Source: Sipunculus nudus (taxonomy: Eukaryota; Annelida; Sipuncula; Golfingiida; Sipunculidae). Taken from it: a DNA stretch of 64,000 bases. The notes beneath the pieces are model-generated. The model did not search any database and was not told where the DNA came from. It was given only the letters and a program-made list of their open reading frames with translations. Shown in pieces: positions 13,696-26,581 of this stretch. A program made the translations under genes and the position numbers. The DNA lies in the NCBI GenBank assembly GCA_026874595.1, contig CM049307.1, positions 56,625,870 through 56,689,869 of the forward strand. The letters are read 5' to 3'. Within the stretch, counting starts at the first letter, position 1, and every line of letters begins with the position of its first letter.

Positions 13696-15420
13696 GCTTT
13701 TAAGTGTTTCCGTGATTTATATTAAATATCCATAATATTTTCTTTGGATGGATCGCATCGTGTGTCCAGCCCCTGCACAAATGGCTCGCCTTACCCTCTC
13801 TGTTTAATAGTCGGATAACTATCTATACACACCACTTGGTCTTTTCTTGGATGATAAAAAAAAAAAACATTGTAATGTATAAAACATTACTTGAGAATTG
13901 TTTTCTAACATTGCTTTTTATAATCTAAGATATTTAAGCTGTGTTAATAAGGTTAAGTAAAGTTGTGAATATATCTCAGCAAAGTACAGATGGCTATATA
14001 TTCACATACAACCTATACTGTACATGGGGACATACAGCAAATAAAATATACAAAATTCATGATTTCTGTTTATCATAATTTTCGTTATCATAATTTTCGA
14101 TATCTAACGTCTATTAACTTAAAAAACTTCCTTAAACCCTAAATAAAAATAAGCCAGGAACGTCGAATCCACCGCTCACAGAGTGTTTCTTTTTGTTTAT
14201 ATCCACGTGTTTATTACATGTGGGGGTCCGCTAAATAATCCAAACACCTTTTACAAGGACAACTGGGGGCAATTCAGACTAACCAGAGGTTTGAAAATTG
14301 TGTTTTGCAACCTAATACCTTTAGCAAAAGCAACCAAGCACTTAGCTTACATGGTTTTTCCGTTTGTCAACACTGCTGTGTTTACTAACATCTTTAAGAT
14401 AAATAGGCTCATGACTCAATCATAGAGGGATTATAAGTATTTTCCAAACAGAAATAACCAAGAGTTTATTTAAATGTATGCTGTTACGCCAGAAATCACA
14501 AAAATTCTATAGAAAAGATAGGTGAGTAATTTGATTTAAATTACCCAAACATTCCTTTCTGTTTTCTCTTCTTATATTACAAATTGACTAGAAAGACACA
14601 ATTAGAAAATGTCTGTCAACGAACACTGACATATCTCTATGTGACCAGTTCTCGTATTCACAAAACTCTTCCGTGATGTTGGCTTTTCTTCAGTCCTCAT
14701 GACGCAAGCAGTTACCATTTGACCTTTGAAAGTGTATGCCCCAGACCGGACTAGGTGGAAACGACCTCGCACAAACATGTTTGGACCGTGTTTCTGGGAT
14801 TGTGAATAAATATTGAATAATACCCTAGAGTTTCCTTAACACATTACAAATTTAGGTGTGGTGCTGTCCTTCCAAGGGTTTACAGGAAAGGTCTTTTAAG
14901 ATCCGTCTCCTTGATATAATTACTTTCTTTCCGAGCTGCAATACAAGGTATATTTTTAAGGAAATACCATCGAAGTGTACATACTTATAATTAAGCGCTG
15001 CCCGGTCATCATAAAGTGAGGCATGTAGTGCCAAACTAAAAAAAATACAGTTAAAGGCCAAGGGGACAAGGGCCATAAGAGACAGATGCCTTTTAATTTA
15101 AAATTTAAACCATTGAATCATAACCATTTAATACCTGAAACATATCAGACGAAAGTCTTCACATTAGGCTGGAAGATACTTTGGTCACTCTACGTTTACT
15201 CAATACCCAAACTGACATAGTATTTAAATGCACGAACAGGGGTCCCAGGCATTACCTAACCTTGGGGTTAACGGAAGCGTTTCCTTAAATGCGTTAAAAA
15301 TTCCTGTTCATAATACTTTACATAAAGGTTATTGATGAATAATGGATGGACACCTGGTGAATCAGAAATCTGCATTCTAAGGAATGCAAGCCTACGTCAT
15401 GTTCACTTATTCGGCCCATA
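13696..15420. other. Intergenic-like DNA, nothing recognised
   Basis: This is AT-rich sequence with A and T runs and frames of no more than about 80 codons. I see no domain, RNA gene or transposon end. Confidence 0.45.
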
Positions 15421-15672
15421 TTCCCGTGTTCATTACTGCATATGTGACTGTACATTTGTGAATGTTCTTTGATGATGTTCCTGCATCCGGATCATGTGCC
15501 GGATCCACAACAAAATTTAACAATTATCCATTGGCCCATTCCCAAAATGCCCTGAAAATTTCACGACATTCGTTCGTGTTTGCGTGAGTTATGATGTGAA
15601 CAAATACGCACACACACTCACGCACAAACATAAACGGAGTTGAACTCATACCCTCCTGGCGGAAGCAATTAT
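15421..15672 (-). repeat. Dispersed repeat family B, copy 1
   Basis: On the minus strand this reads TTGTTCACATCATAACTCAC, then a short A/C-rich link, an ACGAACG word, and GAAATTTTCAGGGCATTTTG. It ends in GATCCGG-containing sequence. The same order of words occurs twice on the plus strand near 55.47-55.77 kb. Repeats of this pattern (GT-rich, then an 'AACATAACTC', 'ATGAACGG', 'GAAATTTTCAGG' succession) are, to my recollection, common in marine animal genomes. The class is not established here. Confidence 0.7.
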
Positions 15673-18103
15673 ATATTATCGTTGCAGAAATATATCAGAA
15701 ATTTTGTAAACCCAATCCTGAACCTGTTATACGGTGTACAGCCTTGATATGAATGATCGTCTATTTGAAATCCCCGCAGCAAAAATGTTTATTTTGATTT
15801 TCAATAGAATCTTACCAATTTTGAGCTCCAGCTGCTCGGACATTTCTTTCAAGAAGATAAAATCAAACAATTTTGATATAATGTCCTTTGTTATGTAGTG
15901 CTTTAACTTGTTTAGCAAAATAAATCTGTTATTATCATGCCTTTCCCTTATAATTTGACATATTTATCGAAACATACAAAAAACAAACGAAAAAAAAAAA
16001 CGCCCACCAGCTTTGATTTCCGAAAAATATACATGGGAACCGAACCTTTTTTTGGGCTTAAATTAATGTGTATTTTAATTAATGTGAAATCTGTGATTAC
16101 AAGATTATTTTACATTTTGAGAACTGGACAAATGGAATTTGCACATGCACAAGATTTGGGTCAACTGAACGTTAGAACTGCAGTACAATATTATATTCAG
16201 TATTTTTCAACGTTGCACCCTATAAAGCAGTGGATGGTCACAAAGAAACCAGAATGCTGTGCTTTCTATGCTGATGGGGCTGACCTGGTGAAAGACGGTT
16301 GTCAATGGAATTGTGGACTTTTGCTTGTCCCTGGGGGTCGCAAAGTGATTAAAGCTTCTGGGTCGTGTCACGAACTCCCCGGGCGCAAGGGACGGAGGGA
16401 CCTTAGCCTATTCGGTTTGTCAGTCCAGGCCAACCCCTAACGGTTCCTTTTCAAACAATAATAATAGGACGAACCGTTGGTAAGAGGATTCAATATTTAA
16501 TCACCTGGAAATTGACGAGAAATCTCTGTGCAAACTGGGCTAGGATGGGTATTCCGTGACACTGCATGTCGTCTCCCAACGACCGACGGAGAACAGCACA
16601 CAAAACAGACATCATTTATTGTAGCCTGCGATTGTATGATTGGGATTTATCAACCGAGGACCAATGCAACTGGGACTATGCGCGCTTGTCGCCGCTATCA
16701 ATAGTATTCCCTTCACTTGTCAGCCCGTGGACTGGCTTTCCCTCAATGAAAATTAGCTCAATGCTCATTAAAATTTGACATTTACTTCTGTGCGAATGAT
16801 ATTTGAAATTCCAAGTCGGGACAGGTGGTGGATTGATCTTCAAGGCGAAAGACGAGTTTTTATTATACGTTTTTTTTTCACTCAAAGTACGTCGCTGGTT
16901 CGCTATTGTTTAAGCGTCTGTGAAATGGACCGCCGTTTCATGAGGTCAGAAACATTGGCCCCTCTACCCCATCAATCTTTTTCATCAAACAATCCCTCTT
17001 TTCAGCTGAAGGCTCGGTTAGTGTGTTTTATTTCAGATAAATTGAGTGCTAACATTAGGTCTGAGTGGAGTTGACATATTGTCTTACTTTTTATCACAAG
17101 CAACAGTCATCGATCATTCATGTTTAAAAGATAACCATAAAGTGTTCAGACAACCCTGGTGTTGTTAATGCCTGTTATGTTGTTCATTTCAACAGACCCA
17201 GAAACGGAGGTAATTGGAATAATTGATGTTTTGCATCAGATCCAAAACCTTAACTTGTGAATTGGTTAGCTACTTATTTTTCCGATATGAAGAAACGATG
17301 TTTTATCCCCCATTTGACAAACAGGGCCAGGATTTTGTTGGAATTTTAAATTATTTTAGGTATGTGTTTTGACCGCCCAAACCAAGACGTGACACGAAAA
17401 TGGAACTGCAAAGGCAGTCTTGTTCAAGAGATATCGCGAATAATATGCTCCATGTATATGTCAAATATACAACTATGATGTAAGAATGAAACCGGACTGT
17501 GGGACAGATATAATGAGTTTAAATCTGACATATAACGCTGTAAACTGAATGTTCTTGTATTTTCTTAATGAATGTTATCATTGGAATTGGAAGTATTTGT
17601 CACTGGTTTTATACTATATTTACATTCTGAATACTCCAGTAATGACAATAGGTACAACTGATGGTTGTTCTATGGCTATATTGACATGATCTAAAAGGAA
17701 CTGTTACACAATTCTCAGCACTTATATTAGAGTACCATTTTGTTATTTTAATGGGTACCACATACAGTTCATAGAAATATAATTTATTTAACTCATTTAT
17801 TTGTATCGATTCATTTGTATATAAGGAGAGTACACCTGACTTCCAACAGAAATGATGACTAATTAATAATGGGGTTTAAATAACGCTGACTCGGTCTTTA
17901 CTGTACCAATCTGCGCTTCGGACAATTCTGAATGACATATATTACAGAAGCCATATATCGGCACTAAAAGACGCATTTTTATGTAATTTGTCGCAAACAA
18001 GACTTCGCTTTTCCTGTCTGGTACTCAATTTACCAAATAAAAGCTGCCTTTCCCGGCATCTTAAGCAATAAGTTTGAATTAAGCCAATCAGAAATACCGA
18101 AAT
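15673..18103. other. Non-repetitive DNA containing one 167-codon frame
   Basis: Apart from the open frame at 15,937-16,440, which is listed separately, this block shows only short frames. The part 16,250-17,070 is GC-richer than its surroundings, which could reflect an old transposon or a non-coding exon. I cannot decide which. Confidence 0.4.
15937..16440 (+). CDS. Unrecognised 167-codon open frame, coding status unproven
   Basis: This is the longest open frame outside the retroelements. The first 40 codons are lysine- and aromatic-rich and look like translated AT-rich DNA. From about residue 68 (an internal Met) the composition is more protein-like, with several Cys in residues 107-126, a Gly-rich stretch, and a basic RKGRR patch near the end. 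I recognise no family, signal peptide or membrane segment. It has no similar neighbour, and no splice or promoter signal decides its start. It may be a chance frame, a fragment of an unknown transposon, or part of an exon. The higher GC content of its second half is the only positive hint. Confidence 0.15.
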   Translation: MPFPYNLTYLSKHTKNKRKKKTPTSFDFRKIYMGTEPFFGLKLMCILINVKSVITRLFYILRTGQMEFAHAQDLGQLNVRTAVQYYIQYFSTLHPIKQWMVTKKPECCAFYADGADLVKDGCQWNCGLLLVPGGRKVIKASGSCHELPGRKGRRDLSLFGLSVQANP

Positions 18104-18268
18104 AATAAATACCGAACATGCCTTTTCCAGTAATATACTCTGCTACTTTTAAAAGCATGTTATTAACTGTATTTATTTTATATAAGATATATAGTAAATA
18201 CCGAACATCCCTTTTTCCAGTATATACTCTACTACTTTTAAAGGCATTTTATTAACTGTATTTATTTA
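18104..18268. repeat. Two-copy tandem duplication, unit about 89 bp
   Basis: Two segments starting TAAATACCGAACAT (near 18,106 and 18,195) both continue through TTTTCCAG, TATACTC, CTACTTTTAAA and TTATTAACTGTATTTATTT. They differ by a few substitutions and short indels. Confidence 0.85.
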
Positions 18269-18630
18269 ACATGGATTGCAAAAACAGCAAAATGTTGTTT
18301 AAAAATCAAATCTCTGCTAAGATGATCTTCATGAAACTTTGCTATGTAGGTCTACTCGCCTGCCACGATTTAACAACCCGATCAAAACCTCAACCTTGAC
18401 AAAATTATCGTAACAATTGGAAAATCATTTGAATATATTTAATGGATTGTTTCTTGGGCATTTTCCTATCCCTCAACAGAATTTCAATAAAATGTATTCA
18501 AAATCTTTTGCTGACATAGCGACGTTTAGGTACTATACCTCTCGACAACTGGTGGAGGGATAATTATAATACCAAATGCGAGGCACTCCCCATGGATCAG
18601 AGGGTGTTGAACTCATCCGACCTGATATGA

Positions 18631-19059
18631 GTACACCTTTCACACACAAAACGTTTCAAACCTGTTTGAGCAAGACGTTTTGCCAAACCGATTAAATGCG
18701 ATCACACGGGCATCTAGCACCAATGCATGGCTAATGAGGTGTACAGCACACATGTGGAACAATGTGACAACATGCGGACATAAGCATCCGCGCTTGCGCT
18801 GTGACTGAGTTGCTGCTTGAAAACCAGACAGTTGTAGGGCGTTCATACGACACTTCAGCAAAGCGAATAAAACTATTTACTTTTAATAGCAAGTGGGAAA
18901 AACGATGCGCATTCAAAACTCTTTGAAATCAACTACTGAGTTTAATCCAAAACGTTTTAGCCAAAATATTTTGAAAACGCTTTGGATTCCCGAGTGAACG
19001 CTCCAATGCGCGTTTAAAACGGTTTGACACCGGCTTTCATTTTGCCGTGTGAAAGGGCT
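18631..19059. mobile_element. MITE with CTTTCACAC terminal inverted repeats
   Basis: The left end reads GTACACCTTTCACACAC. The reverse complement of the right end reads AGCCCTTTCACACGG. Both are followed by related AAAAYG and TCAAACC words. The hexamer ATATGA flanks both sides (18,625-18,630 and 19,060-19,065) and is a candidate target duplication. The 429-bp interior is non-coding and rich in AAAACGTTT-type words. The superfamily is uncertain. Confidence 0.65.
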
Positions 19060-19561
19060 ATATGACGGGTCACTATAACCGGATGGTGTTAACACTCAAC
19101 TGTATAGGCCACACTTAATGTTAACGCATAAAACCGTGCATAGAATTTAGAGAGGATTGGTACCGTGTCTCGGAAAATCATCAGATCTTTACCTTAAACA
19201 CATGGCGTTACCTAACACTGACAGTGCAAAGGCCTAGTAGTTATCTAAAGGGGCCTATTCCGACATCTGACGTCTATAAAATAAATATAATGCTTTGTTC
19301 CTTCTATAAAAAAACAGGCCAGAAAACGTTGATCTCATCCCCATAGGCTGTTCGGTTTGTTTATATCCACGTTTATAATAAAATAATACAAACACATTAA
19401 ACAAGGGACATCTTGAAGCAGGTCAGCTGAACCAGAGTTTTCCAATGGAGACTAGAAATCAGCAAATATGCAACCAACAACCTAAATTTGCATATTTGAT
19501 TTGTTTGTCAATAATGATGTGTCTACTTTCAGCTTGAAGATAAACAATCTCATACAGAGAA

Positions 19562-19564
<3 letters not shown>

Positions 19565-19627
<63 letters not shown>
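19565..19627. repeat. (GA)n microsatellite with degenerate tail
   Basis: A pure AG array of about 62 bp is followed by imperfect GACAGACA and GAGACAGAGAG sequence to about 19,705. It creates Arg-Glu or Leu-Ser repeat frames only. Confidence 0.96.
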
Positions 19628-19631
<4 letters not shown>

Positions 19632-19720
19632 GACAGATAGACAGACAAACAGACAGAGACAGAGAGATGAGTGGGGAGAGTAGAGACAGTCAGACAGAGA
19701 GAGAATTTTGTTTGTAATTG

Positions 19721-19725
<5 letters not shown>

Positions 19726-19763
<38 letters not shown>
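19726..19763. repeat. (TA)n microsatellite
   Basis: This is a pure TA array of about 38 bp. Confidence 0.96.
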
Positions 19764-19765
<2 letters not shown>

Positions 19766-21244
19766 CCATTAAAGTTACACTAATATCCTTCGTAAAAAGA
19801 TGACTTGGTTCAAAATAATGAATGTGTAAAATGTAAATTTAATATAAGGCTTTCTTCAAACCAACTCCTTGTCTGAGCTACGAGCCTTATGATTAAAGCC
19901 CTTGCTTTTTCTTCTCTCAGCGTCATTTCAAGTTTTGCGCATCTTTTATGCTTGTTAATTGGACACAACTACAGGTACCCTCAGCATAATTGCCTAGTAT
20001 TAAATAGTCCTCATTTTGAGACATGCTTTTAAAACGTTGAATAATTGATTGTTAATTAGGCAAATTGTCAGCGCACTTATGAGCTTATGAAAGTCGGAAG
20101 CACCATAGCAATTAATGTAGGTTTGAGAAATAAAACTGACAGCGAATGAATGATGCTGTAATTTCTTCTTCATGTTTATCACTCACGCAACCTAAGTATT
20201 ATAATTAACCCTTGCTATCTGTAAATCCTACGTGTTGAAGAATAATTTTCCTCTGTTCATTTCGTTTCTTATTAAGTTTGTCCTAAATCAAAATTTCCTG
20301 GACTTCAAACAGATCCATGTTAACGTGAATACCTGGAAAAGATATGGCGCAGCTTACCGATTGTGGGCTGTCGTGACAAGCGAAAGCAATTTTTGACATT
20401 TTGTCGGTTCGATCCATGATGGCGCCGTCTATTGCAAAGCCTAAACATGTGAAAAAAAGCAGGAGCTATTAAGGAAATGACGGGACTTATTATAGGATTA
20501 AATAAGGAAGCAATTGTGGGAGGAGTTTTTCTTTAGAAGCCGATTTCAGAAAGCCGTCCCCCAACAGACATGATGCGGTTTTCCAGTGTTGCTTGCCAAA
20601 GGTATTTTGATTCTCAATTTATCAAACGTTAAGGTATTTTTGCTTATGTGGATAATAGGATTAACTAAAGGAAGGTTAGTTTCCCTGTTAACTCTCGACC
20701 TGTATATACAATAGTCTGTTCCACAGTTGAGCGCCCACTAAAATAATTGAATCTTTTCCAAAATTGAAAAGCTCAAAAACGGAAGCTGTATTCGAAGAAA
20801 GAAGCATAGGCTTAATTTAAAAAAATAGAAACCCGAACCATGCCTAACAAAATATTTTAGTAACTCATTAAAATCAATATCTGAGAAAAGAGTCTATTTT
20901 TACCACATCTCTAACCGATTTATGAAGGTCAAAGCACTGGTCACATACTCAAACAACTACATTTAAAAACTGTTATGATACTTAGCCACAAGGTTCATGA
21001 AAGACCAGTATTTTTTTTCCAAATTATAAATGTTGTTTTTTTATGAATACCTTTATTAGGTACTTCATCAACTTTTGTGTGATAATCTATGCATAACATT
21101 TAAGTTTAAGGGAAAAATCGCAATATCCATTAGGCATACTGACGGAACAGACTATATTTCCAAAGATACGTTGTTTGTTTATTTAACTAACGTAAAGCTT
21201 GTTTTCATTCGTGTGAATACAAACGAGATTATTAAAAAAATGCC
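19764..21244. other. Intergenic-like DNA with a faint internal repeat
   Basis: No gene is recognised. The stretch around 20,455-20,560 (containing AAATAAGGAAGCAATTGTGG) weakly resembles 21,640-21,740 (containing GAACAAGGAAGTAATTGCTC). This suggests an old duplicated element. Confidence 0.4.
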
Positions 21245-21515
21245 GTCTTTTCTGCAAGGAATGCATCTTCTTTGTATTTATTAAAAATAGATATAAGATA
21301 AGCCCTAATCCTTCTGTTATAATGGAGGTTCTTAAAACGCTCTGTTGTAAATATATTGGCGCTCCTCCCGTGGCGGAGGTGAGTCTTTCTGCAAGGAATG
21401 GCATCTTCTTTGTATTTATTAAAAATAAATATAAGCCCTAATCCTTCTGTTTTAATGGAGGTTCTTTAAACGCTCTGTTGTAAATATATTGGCGCTCCTC
21501 CCGTGGCGGAGGTGA
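21245..21515. repeat. Two-copy tandem duplication, unit about 138 bp
   Basis: Unit 1 (21,245-21,382) and unit 2 (21,383-21,515) both run from GTCTTT-CTGCAAGGAATG to CCTCCCGTGGCGGAGG. They differ by only a handful of substitutions and small indels. Each unit ends in a small perfect hairpin, CCTCC-cgtggc-GGAGG. Confidence 0.92.
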
Positions 21516-22800
21516 GTTGTGACTTTAAGTAGCTTTCATTTAGGAAAACCGTATTTAGTGCACATGCAGGTGGTGGCTTAAAAACGATTAGTACTAGACT
21601 CTGGCGCCAACAGTTACAAACCATCAAGCCCTGAATAAACAATGGCTATTGAAAATAGGGCCTGGTCTATAATTATGGGCTTGAACAAGGAAGTAATTGC
21701 TCGATGGTTTTTTGTTTCAAATCAATTCCAGGAAGCAATCAAACAACGAACCATTTTACCTCTCAGAGGCATTTCGTTGTTCACTAGCTAGACGTAGTTT
21801 GATTTTTTATATGCTTACTGTATAAAATTTTGTATGGGCAGACCTATTGCCTCTGAGAACAGGTGGTTCCTGTTAATTACTGTTTGAACGTTTTAAAATA
21901 GCATTTACTCCGTTTAACTTTAAATTTCTGTTGTTCCTAGGATGCAAATTGAAGTAAAGTCTATTTTGGAATCCTAATAGCCTTCCATTTAAGGCTATTA
22001 CGTTTTGCTCCAAGTGAGGATTAAGCTAACATATAAACCTTAGCTTGGGAGCTTACTATTACAATCAATCAGACGGTGCTTAAAGAAGCATTATTTAGTT
22101 GCATAAAAATCAGCTGTTTCCAGCATGTGCATGTTTTTTTTTCATTTAATTTATTTTTATACTTTGGTATACCTTGTATCTGAAATATTAGTCATGACAG
22201 TTCACTCTGAACGCTATTTTCATAACTTGGTTTGGCAACAGGATAGATGGCTTCCGCATAACACGTTGTCCTTTTTAACGACTGTTCTGTTGTTTACAAG
22301 TGCGTTTGTAGGAGTCATGACGTAACTGATCCAGTGGTGCTGCTGTGTGTGTAACCAACATATTATTTGCTTCCGACGCACAGACATACCACACCCGTGC
22401 ATTATTTGGCCAGTTGACAACTGTGGCCCAAAGGGGTTGGGTGAAGTGATTATTTCTTTTATCTCAAACGTTTTGTGACAGCTTCGTATGCTAGTAAATC
22501 TTTACCCAACTAGATTTGTCTTCTTGAATGGTGGAGTTAATAAAAAAATACGACTAGATCTGCCAAGGAGCATGATATTTTGAATTCACCCTGTTTTTCC
22601 AAAAATAATTAATGCTGATTCCAGGAAGGAAAGACAAGCTAGCTATGTTTTCCTTCTCTTTAGGTTATTGTATTTTTATGCAAGGTGTACCTTGTTAGTG
22701 TAAGAAAGTTTTGGCAAATTTCTTTCGCATTGCCTGGGAGATTATAAGAGCTACTCCGTTAGAGATTTTACAGAAAGGACATTGTGTAGTTAATAATTTT
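21516..22800. other. Intergenic-like DNA, nothing recognised
   Basis: Frames reach 60-73 codons without domains, and no RNA gene or repeat end was found. Confidence 0.45.
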
Positions 22801-22995
22801 AAAGGAGCCTGGACAGTCAAGCATTAAACGTTCTCCCCTGGCGACCCGGGTTCGATCCAAGGCTTAGCTATGTGAGTTGGTTGTAGAGGTTGTTTTATCG
22901 GGTCTTTCGGTTTCCTCAATCCCTAGAGACTAACAAAGGCCACCATCCGAGCCAGGGAGAGTGCTTTGCATTAGTTATAAAATAGTACAATCCAT
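22801..22995 (+). mobile_element. Probable tRNA-derived SINE
   Basis: A good RNA polymerase III B box, GGGTTCGATCC, lies at 22,848-22,858. It is followed by TATGTGAGTTGGTTG, GGTTTCCTCAATCCCTAGAG and CAAAGGCCACCATCCGAG, a body layout typical of invertebrate SINEs. The upstream tRNA-like half is degenerate and I cannot fold it into a cloverleaf, so it is not a functional tRNA gene. The body sequence, rather than an A box, drives this call. Confidence 0.5.
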
Positions 22996-24630
22996 GTATA
23001 ATAAATAATGTTCATATGAAATATTTAAGGAATGTATAGTTTCGCATTAGCTAATCAACAAAAGCAAGGTACCCGCGTCAAATTCAATTTCCCGTAACGG
23101 GACGTTCATTCTAAGACACGCCTTGGTCCAAATAGCATATATACCATGGTAATTTTCATATTTACGGATTGTGTGTTTTGCATTTCTAAGCTCAGAACAA
23201 ATCAACACGTCTGAATGAACCCGGGTCAAACCGGGTGTCTGCCTTATTTTGTGTAAACCTAAAAAGGAACGGGACGTGTCCTTGCGATTGGCGCATCCGC
23301 TACGTACAAGGACATTAAACATTGCTCATTTTTTGTTTTTTTTTTTTCTCTGAAATAATGATTGGAGAATAATGTTGTGATTTTTACGTAATAGACATAA
23401 CTTTGAATTAATTCTTCATCCCATTTCTGTAAAATAAATAAAATAAAGAAAATTTCAATGTGTTACTTATATTTTTATGTTGCTATTCACTAAAAGTAAT
23501 TTGAAACTAAGTTGGAGTCAAACTCGAAATAGCATGAAATTGTTTAAGCACATATATCTGCTTTTTAAGTATTAACGATCACGTCTAGGTTTATAATTTC
23601 AAATTCAATCGACGTTGTTACTTTCCCTTGTGTATATGTTGCTTTTACATGTAGCACTTTCATCTTGACGATGGTTGTCCCGGGTTGCGGGAGAGATAGC
23701 AGGGTTCTGTCACTTAATTTGCATTTGATTCCTACAGACAAAAAAGAATTACCCGATAAAACACTACCGTAATATCAAAATTCTATAGCTGCAAAGAACT
23801 ACAAATAGGGCGATAAGATAAAATAAGGTTACAAGTCACATCACGTTAAGATAATTGTCATACATATTCTAGAACGGTGGGACTTTGACTGTATATATGC
23901 ACTGATATACAGTTATTTAACTCAGTTGAGTGAAGCGTCACAGTTTTGTACAAGGCGATTCATCTTCAAATGTCAGATCTTCCGTATCAGTACCAATTGA
24001 CTAATGTTAACCAGTCGCGACCAAGTAATAGAAGCGGGCTTATCTGAATATTTTGATTTCTATCAGCGGGCGACTCGGACCTTTTTCCTTCAAAGGAAAT
24101 ATATGGAAGTCAACCCTCTATTCTGTAGATCGCCCTGCATAGATTCGCGCAATGTGATCCCAAATGGTAGATTTTAATCAGGTCATCAAAGAACTGTAGT
24201 TGTATAGCATTCTACAGCATGATAAATAGGTTCTTGACTTTGGTTTTCTATAAAAATTTATGTCTGCTATATGTTTATCTAATGTCAGTATCACTTTGTA
24301 CGATCGATGTTTTTTTTTTAACAATAGGTCCCGCAGTCGAACTTTTTTTTTCTATATTTTTTTTCAATGTTTTACAATGTATCACATGTTAAAATGAAAT
24401 AAGGGTAAATGAATAAGCAAATATGTAGAAATGCTCCGTGTACGAGAAGCCTGATATCGATAATTAAAATAATAATGATAATAACTAGAATACGGGTTTT
24501 CGACAAGCGACTACGTGTATCTTCCGAAATCGGAGTGGGACGGGTGAAGTAAGGCATGGATTGAGTGGCATGTGGAAATAGAGTGAGGTGTGTTGCATAT
24601 TAGCATGGGTGTCTGCAGCCGAGATGTGTA
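22996..24630. other. Intergenic-like DNA, nothing recognised
   Basis: A minus-strand frame at 23,047-23,322 (91 codons) lies in slightly GC-richer sequence but has no recognisable domain. T-rich runs occur near 23,330 and 24,310-24,365. Confidence 0.45.
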
Positions 24631-25200
24631 TGTAATTTGGGCAACCTACCACAAAATCCAGAAAGCTGTCCAAGTTGTATACATATGCAAAATTTAAGGC
24701 AGATAAGTCAAAACACTACTTGTATATGAGTGATTTTATCCCACAGCAGACAAACAGAGGTACACTGTGCAAAAATGGTGGCAGGTGGCGCCACCAACTG
24801 TGTGTATGATTAAGAGCTATGTGAGATCTATACATATGCAAAATTTCAGGGGAATATGTCAAACCAGTCCTGAGATATAAGCCAGAATGTCTGCAGCGTA
24901 AACATAAATATAGGTGGCGCCACCTGCCACAAAATCGAGTAAGCTATCCAAGATGTTTAAACATGCAAATTTTAGGCAGATATGTCAAACCACTGCCGGG
25001 ATACGAGTAATTTTATCCCAAGGTAGATGAACCGATGGACGCTGTGCAAAATGGTTGCAGGTTGCGCCACCATTTTAGTGTATGTTATAAAGCTTTCCAA
25101 GGGCTACATTTGTGCAAAATTTTTAGCCTGATCGGTCAAACGGTTAACGAGATATGTGGGTTTGTGTGTGGAAACAGGGGCACAAATGGACGCTTGGCAG
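24631..25200. repeat. Degenerate tandem repeat with alternating monomers
   Basis: The anchor TGCAAAATTT, or a one-base variant of it, recurs at about 24,686, 24,837, 24,964 and 25,113. The spacings are 151, 127 and 149 bp, so every second copy is about 277 bp apart. Each unit also has a GGCGCCACC-type word and a 'GTCAAACCA...GAGATAT' or 'GGGATACGAG' word. Monomers 1 and 3 share TTTTATCCCA, which monomers 2 and 4 lack. This is a two-monomer higher-order arrangement. The 71-codon frame at 25,035-25,250 falls within it and is not a gene. Confidence 0.75.
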
Positions 25201-25317
25201 AGGAAAGGCCAGAGGTCAACCAAAATGAGGGCACAGCAGTCTACACGTGACCCGATCATAATTCCGAATTAAAAAAATTCCACCCAGTGGTTACGGTGGA
25301 GTTCTCCGGAAACCATA

Positions 25318-25340
25318 GCGGCGGCGGCGGCGGCGGCGTC
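25318..25340. repeat. (GCG)n trinucleotide array
   Basis: About seven GCG/GGC units stand out in otherwise AT-rich DNA. Confidence 0.9.
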
Positions 25341-26051
25341 CGACTGAAAACATAAAATCCGCCCAAATGCCGATATAGATCTTAATAAAGTCATAACAGA
25401 TTCGTATGACAGATTCTTGATAAATGCATTCGTGGCTATTTATATTGTCAGAATATATTTATTTCATACAATAATGTAACATATCCTATTCCTGGACACC
25501 CAAAATATAACATTGCTAAGACATATAGCAATTAGAGGGACTGATATGTTTAACCGTATTTCTCTAACATAACAATTTTCATTACATAGATCCTCTGAAA
25601 GGCATATCAGCAATGTGACTACCATAAAAATTAATGTACCCCGTGATAGACTTAATCAAGAAAACCGATACCATCGCGAAGACAATTCAATATATTGCAG
25701 TTCTTACCTATATGTGTCGAGAAAATCCGAATCTGTCTGCGGACAGGTTTATGAATTATCTGTAGTTTAACCTTCATCCACGGTGATATCAATCACTTCA
25801 GGAGACTCCTCCGAGCCTCGTTTTAGAGTTAGGGAATATAAACTGCCTGTAAATGATTCTCATAGTTAATTTTGATAAGGTCAAGTGCAATTGTATACAG
25901 TATATTAAATGAACTATTGTAGTAATCAATGTTCCATTATTTTCAACCCAATTGACCATTCTCATTTTTTGCGGGTCACATTCTGGCGCATTCAACCGGG
26001 ATTTTGTTGCCTATGATATTTTTTATTGGTTTTCTGAAATTTCAGTATCCT

Positions 26052-26056
<5 letters not shown>
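25341..26056. other. Intergenic-like DNA, nothing recognised
   Basis: This is AT-rich sequence with a single 65-codon minus-strand frame and no recognised feature. Confidence 0.45.

Positions 26057-26120
<64 letters not shown>
26057..26120. repeat. (TA)n microsatellite
   Basis: This is a pure AT array of about 64 bp. Confidence 0.97.
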
Positions 26121-26124
<4 letters not shown>

Positions 26125-26528
26125 TGTAGGCTATTAATCTTAAATCGTTCAAATTGTTAAAAAAAACAGTACCATATATATTCAGGATTGGTAACAGACT
26201 ATACCTTTTTACCAAAGTTTAAGTAAGATATAAATGTATATATAATCCTATTGACAGCATTCAGGAGACCAGTCTTTGTTTAAGGCTTTGAGTGAAAAAA
26301 AATTATCGGTTCTCATGGGAAAAATAAAACCAAAAGAGCATGAATTTGTCTTGAGCATATGAGAAATGGAATTTTAATTTAGAAAAAAAATGGTTTCCAT
26401 TGACATATCCACCGATATTCAATGTTTTTCACTAAACGGTCGTGTTTTAATATTAGGGGACCCACAAATGGTCCCTCAGTCTGGCGGTCCCAAAATTGCA
26501 GCGTTGGGAAGATTGTTCTACCTAATGA

Positions 26529-26529
26529 C

Positions 26530-26560
<31 letters not shown>

Positions 26561-26581
26561 AAATATATATATATATATATA
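26529..26581. repeat. (CT)n(AT)n compound microsatellite
   Basis: A CT array (about 26,529-26,560) is followed by an AT array (26,562-26,581). It lies about 50 bp from the truncated end of Penelope-like copy 1. Confidence 0.95.

Noticed and set aside
19482-19769. Frames rich in Leu-Ser or Arg-Glu repeats
   Set aside because: These are translations of the GA/CT and TA arrays and not proteins.
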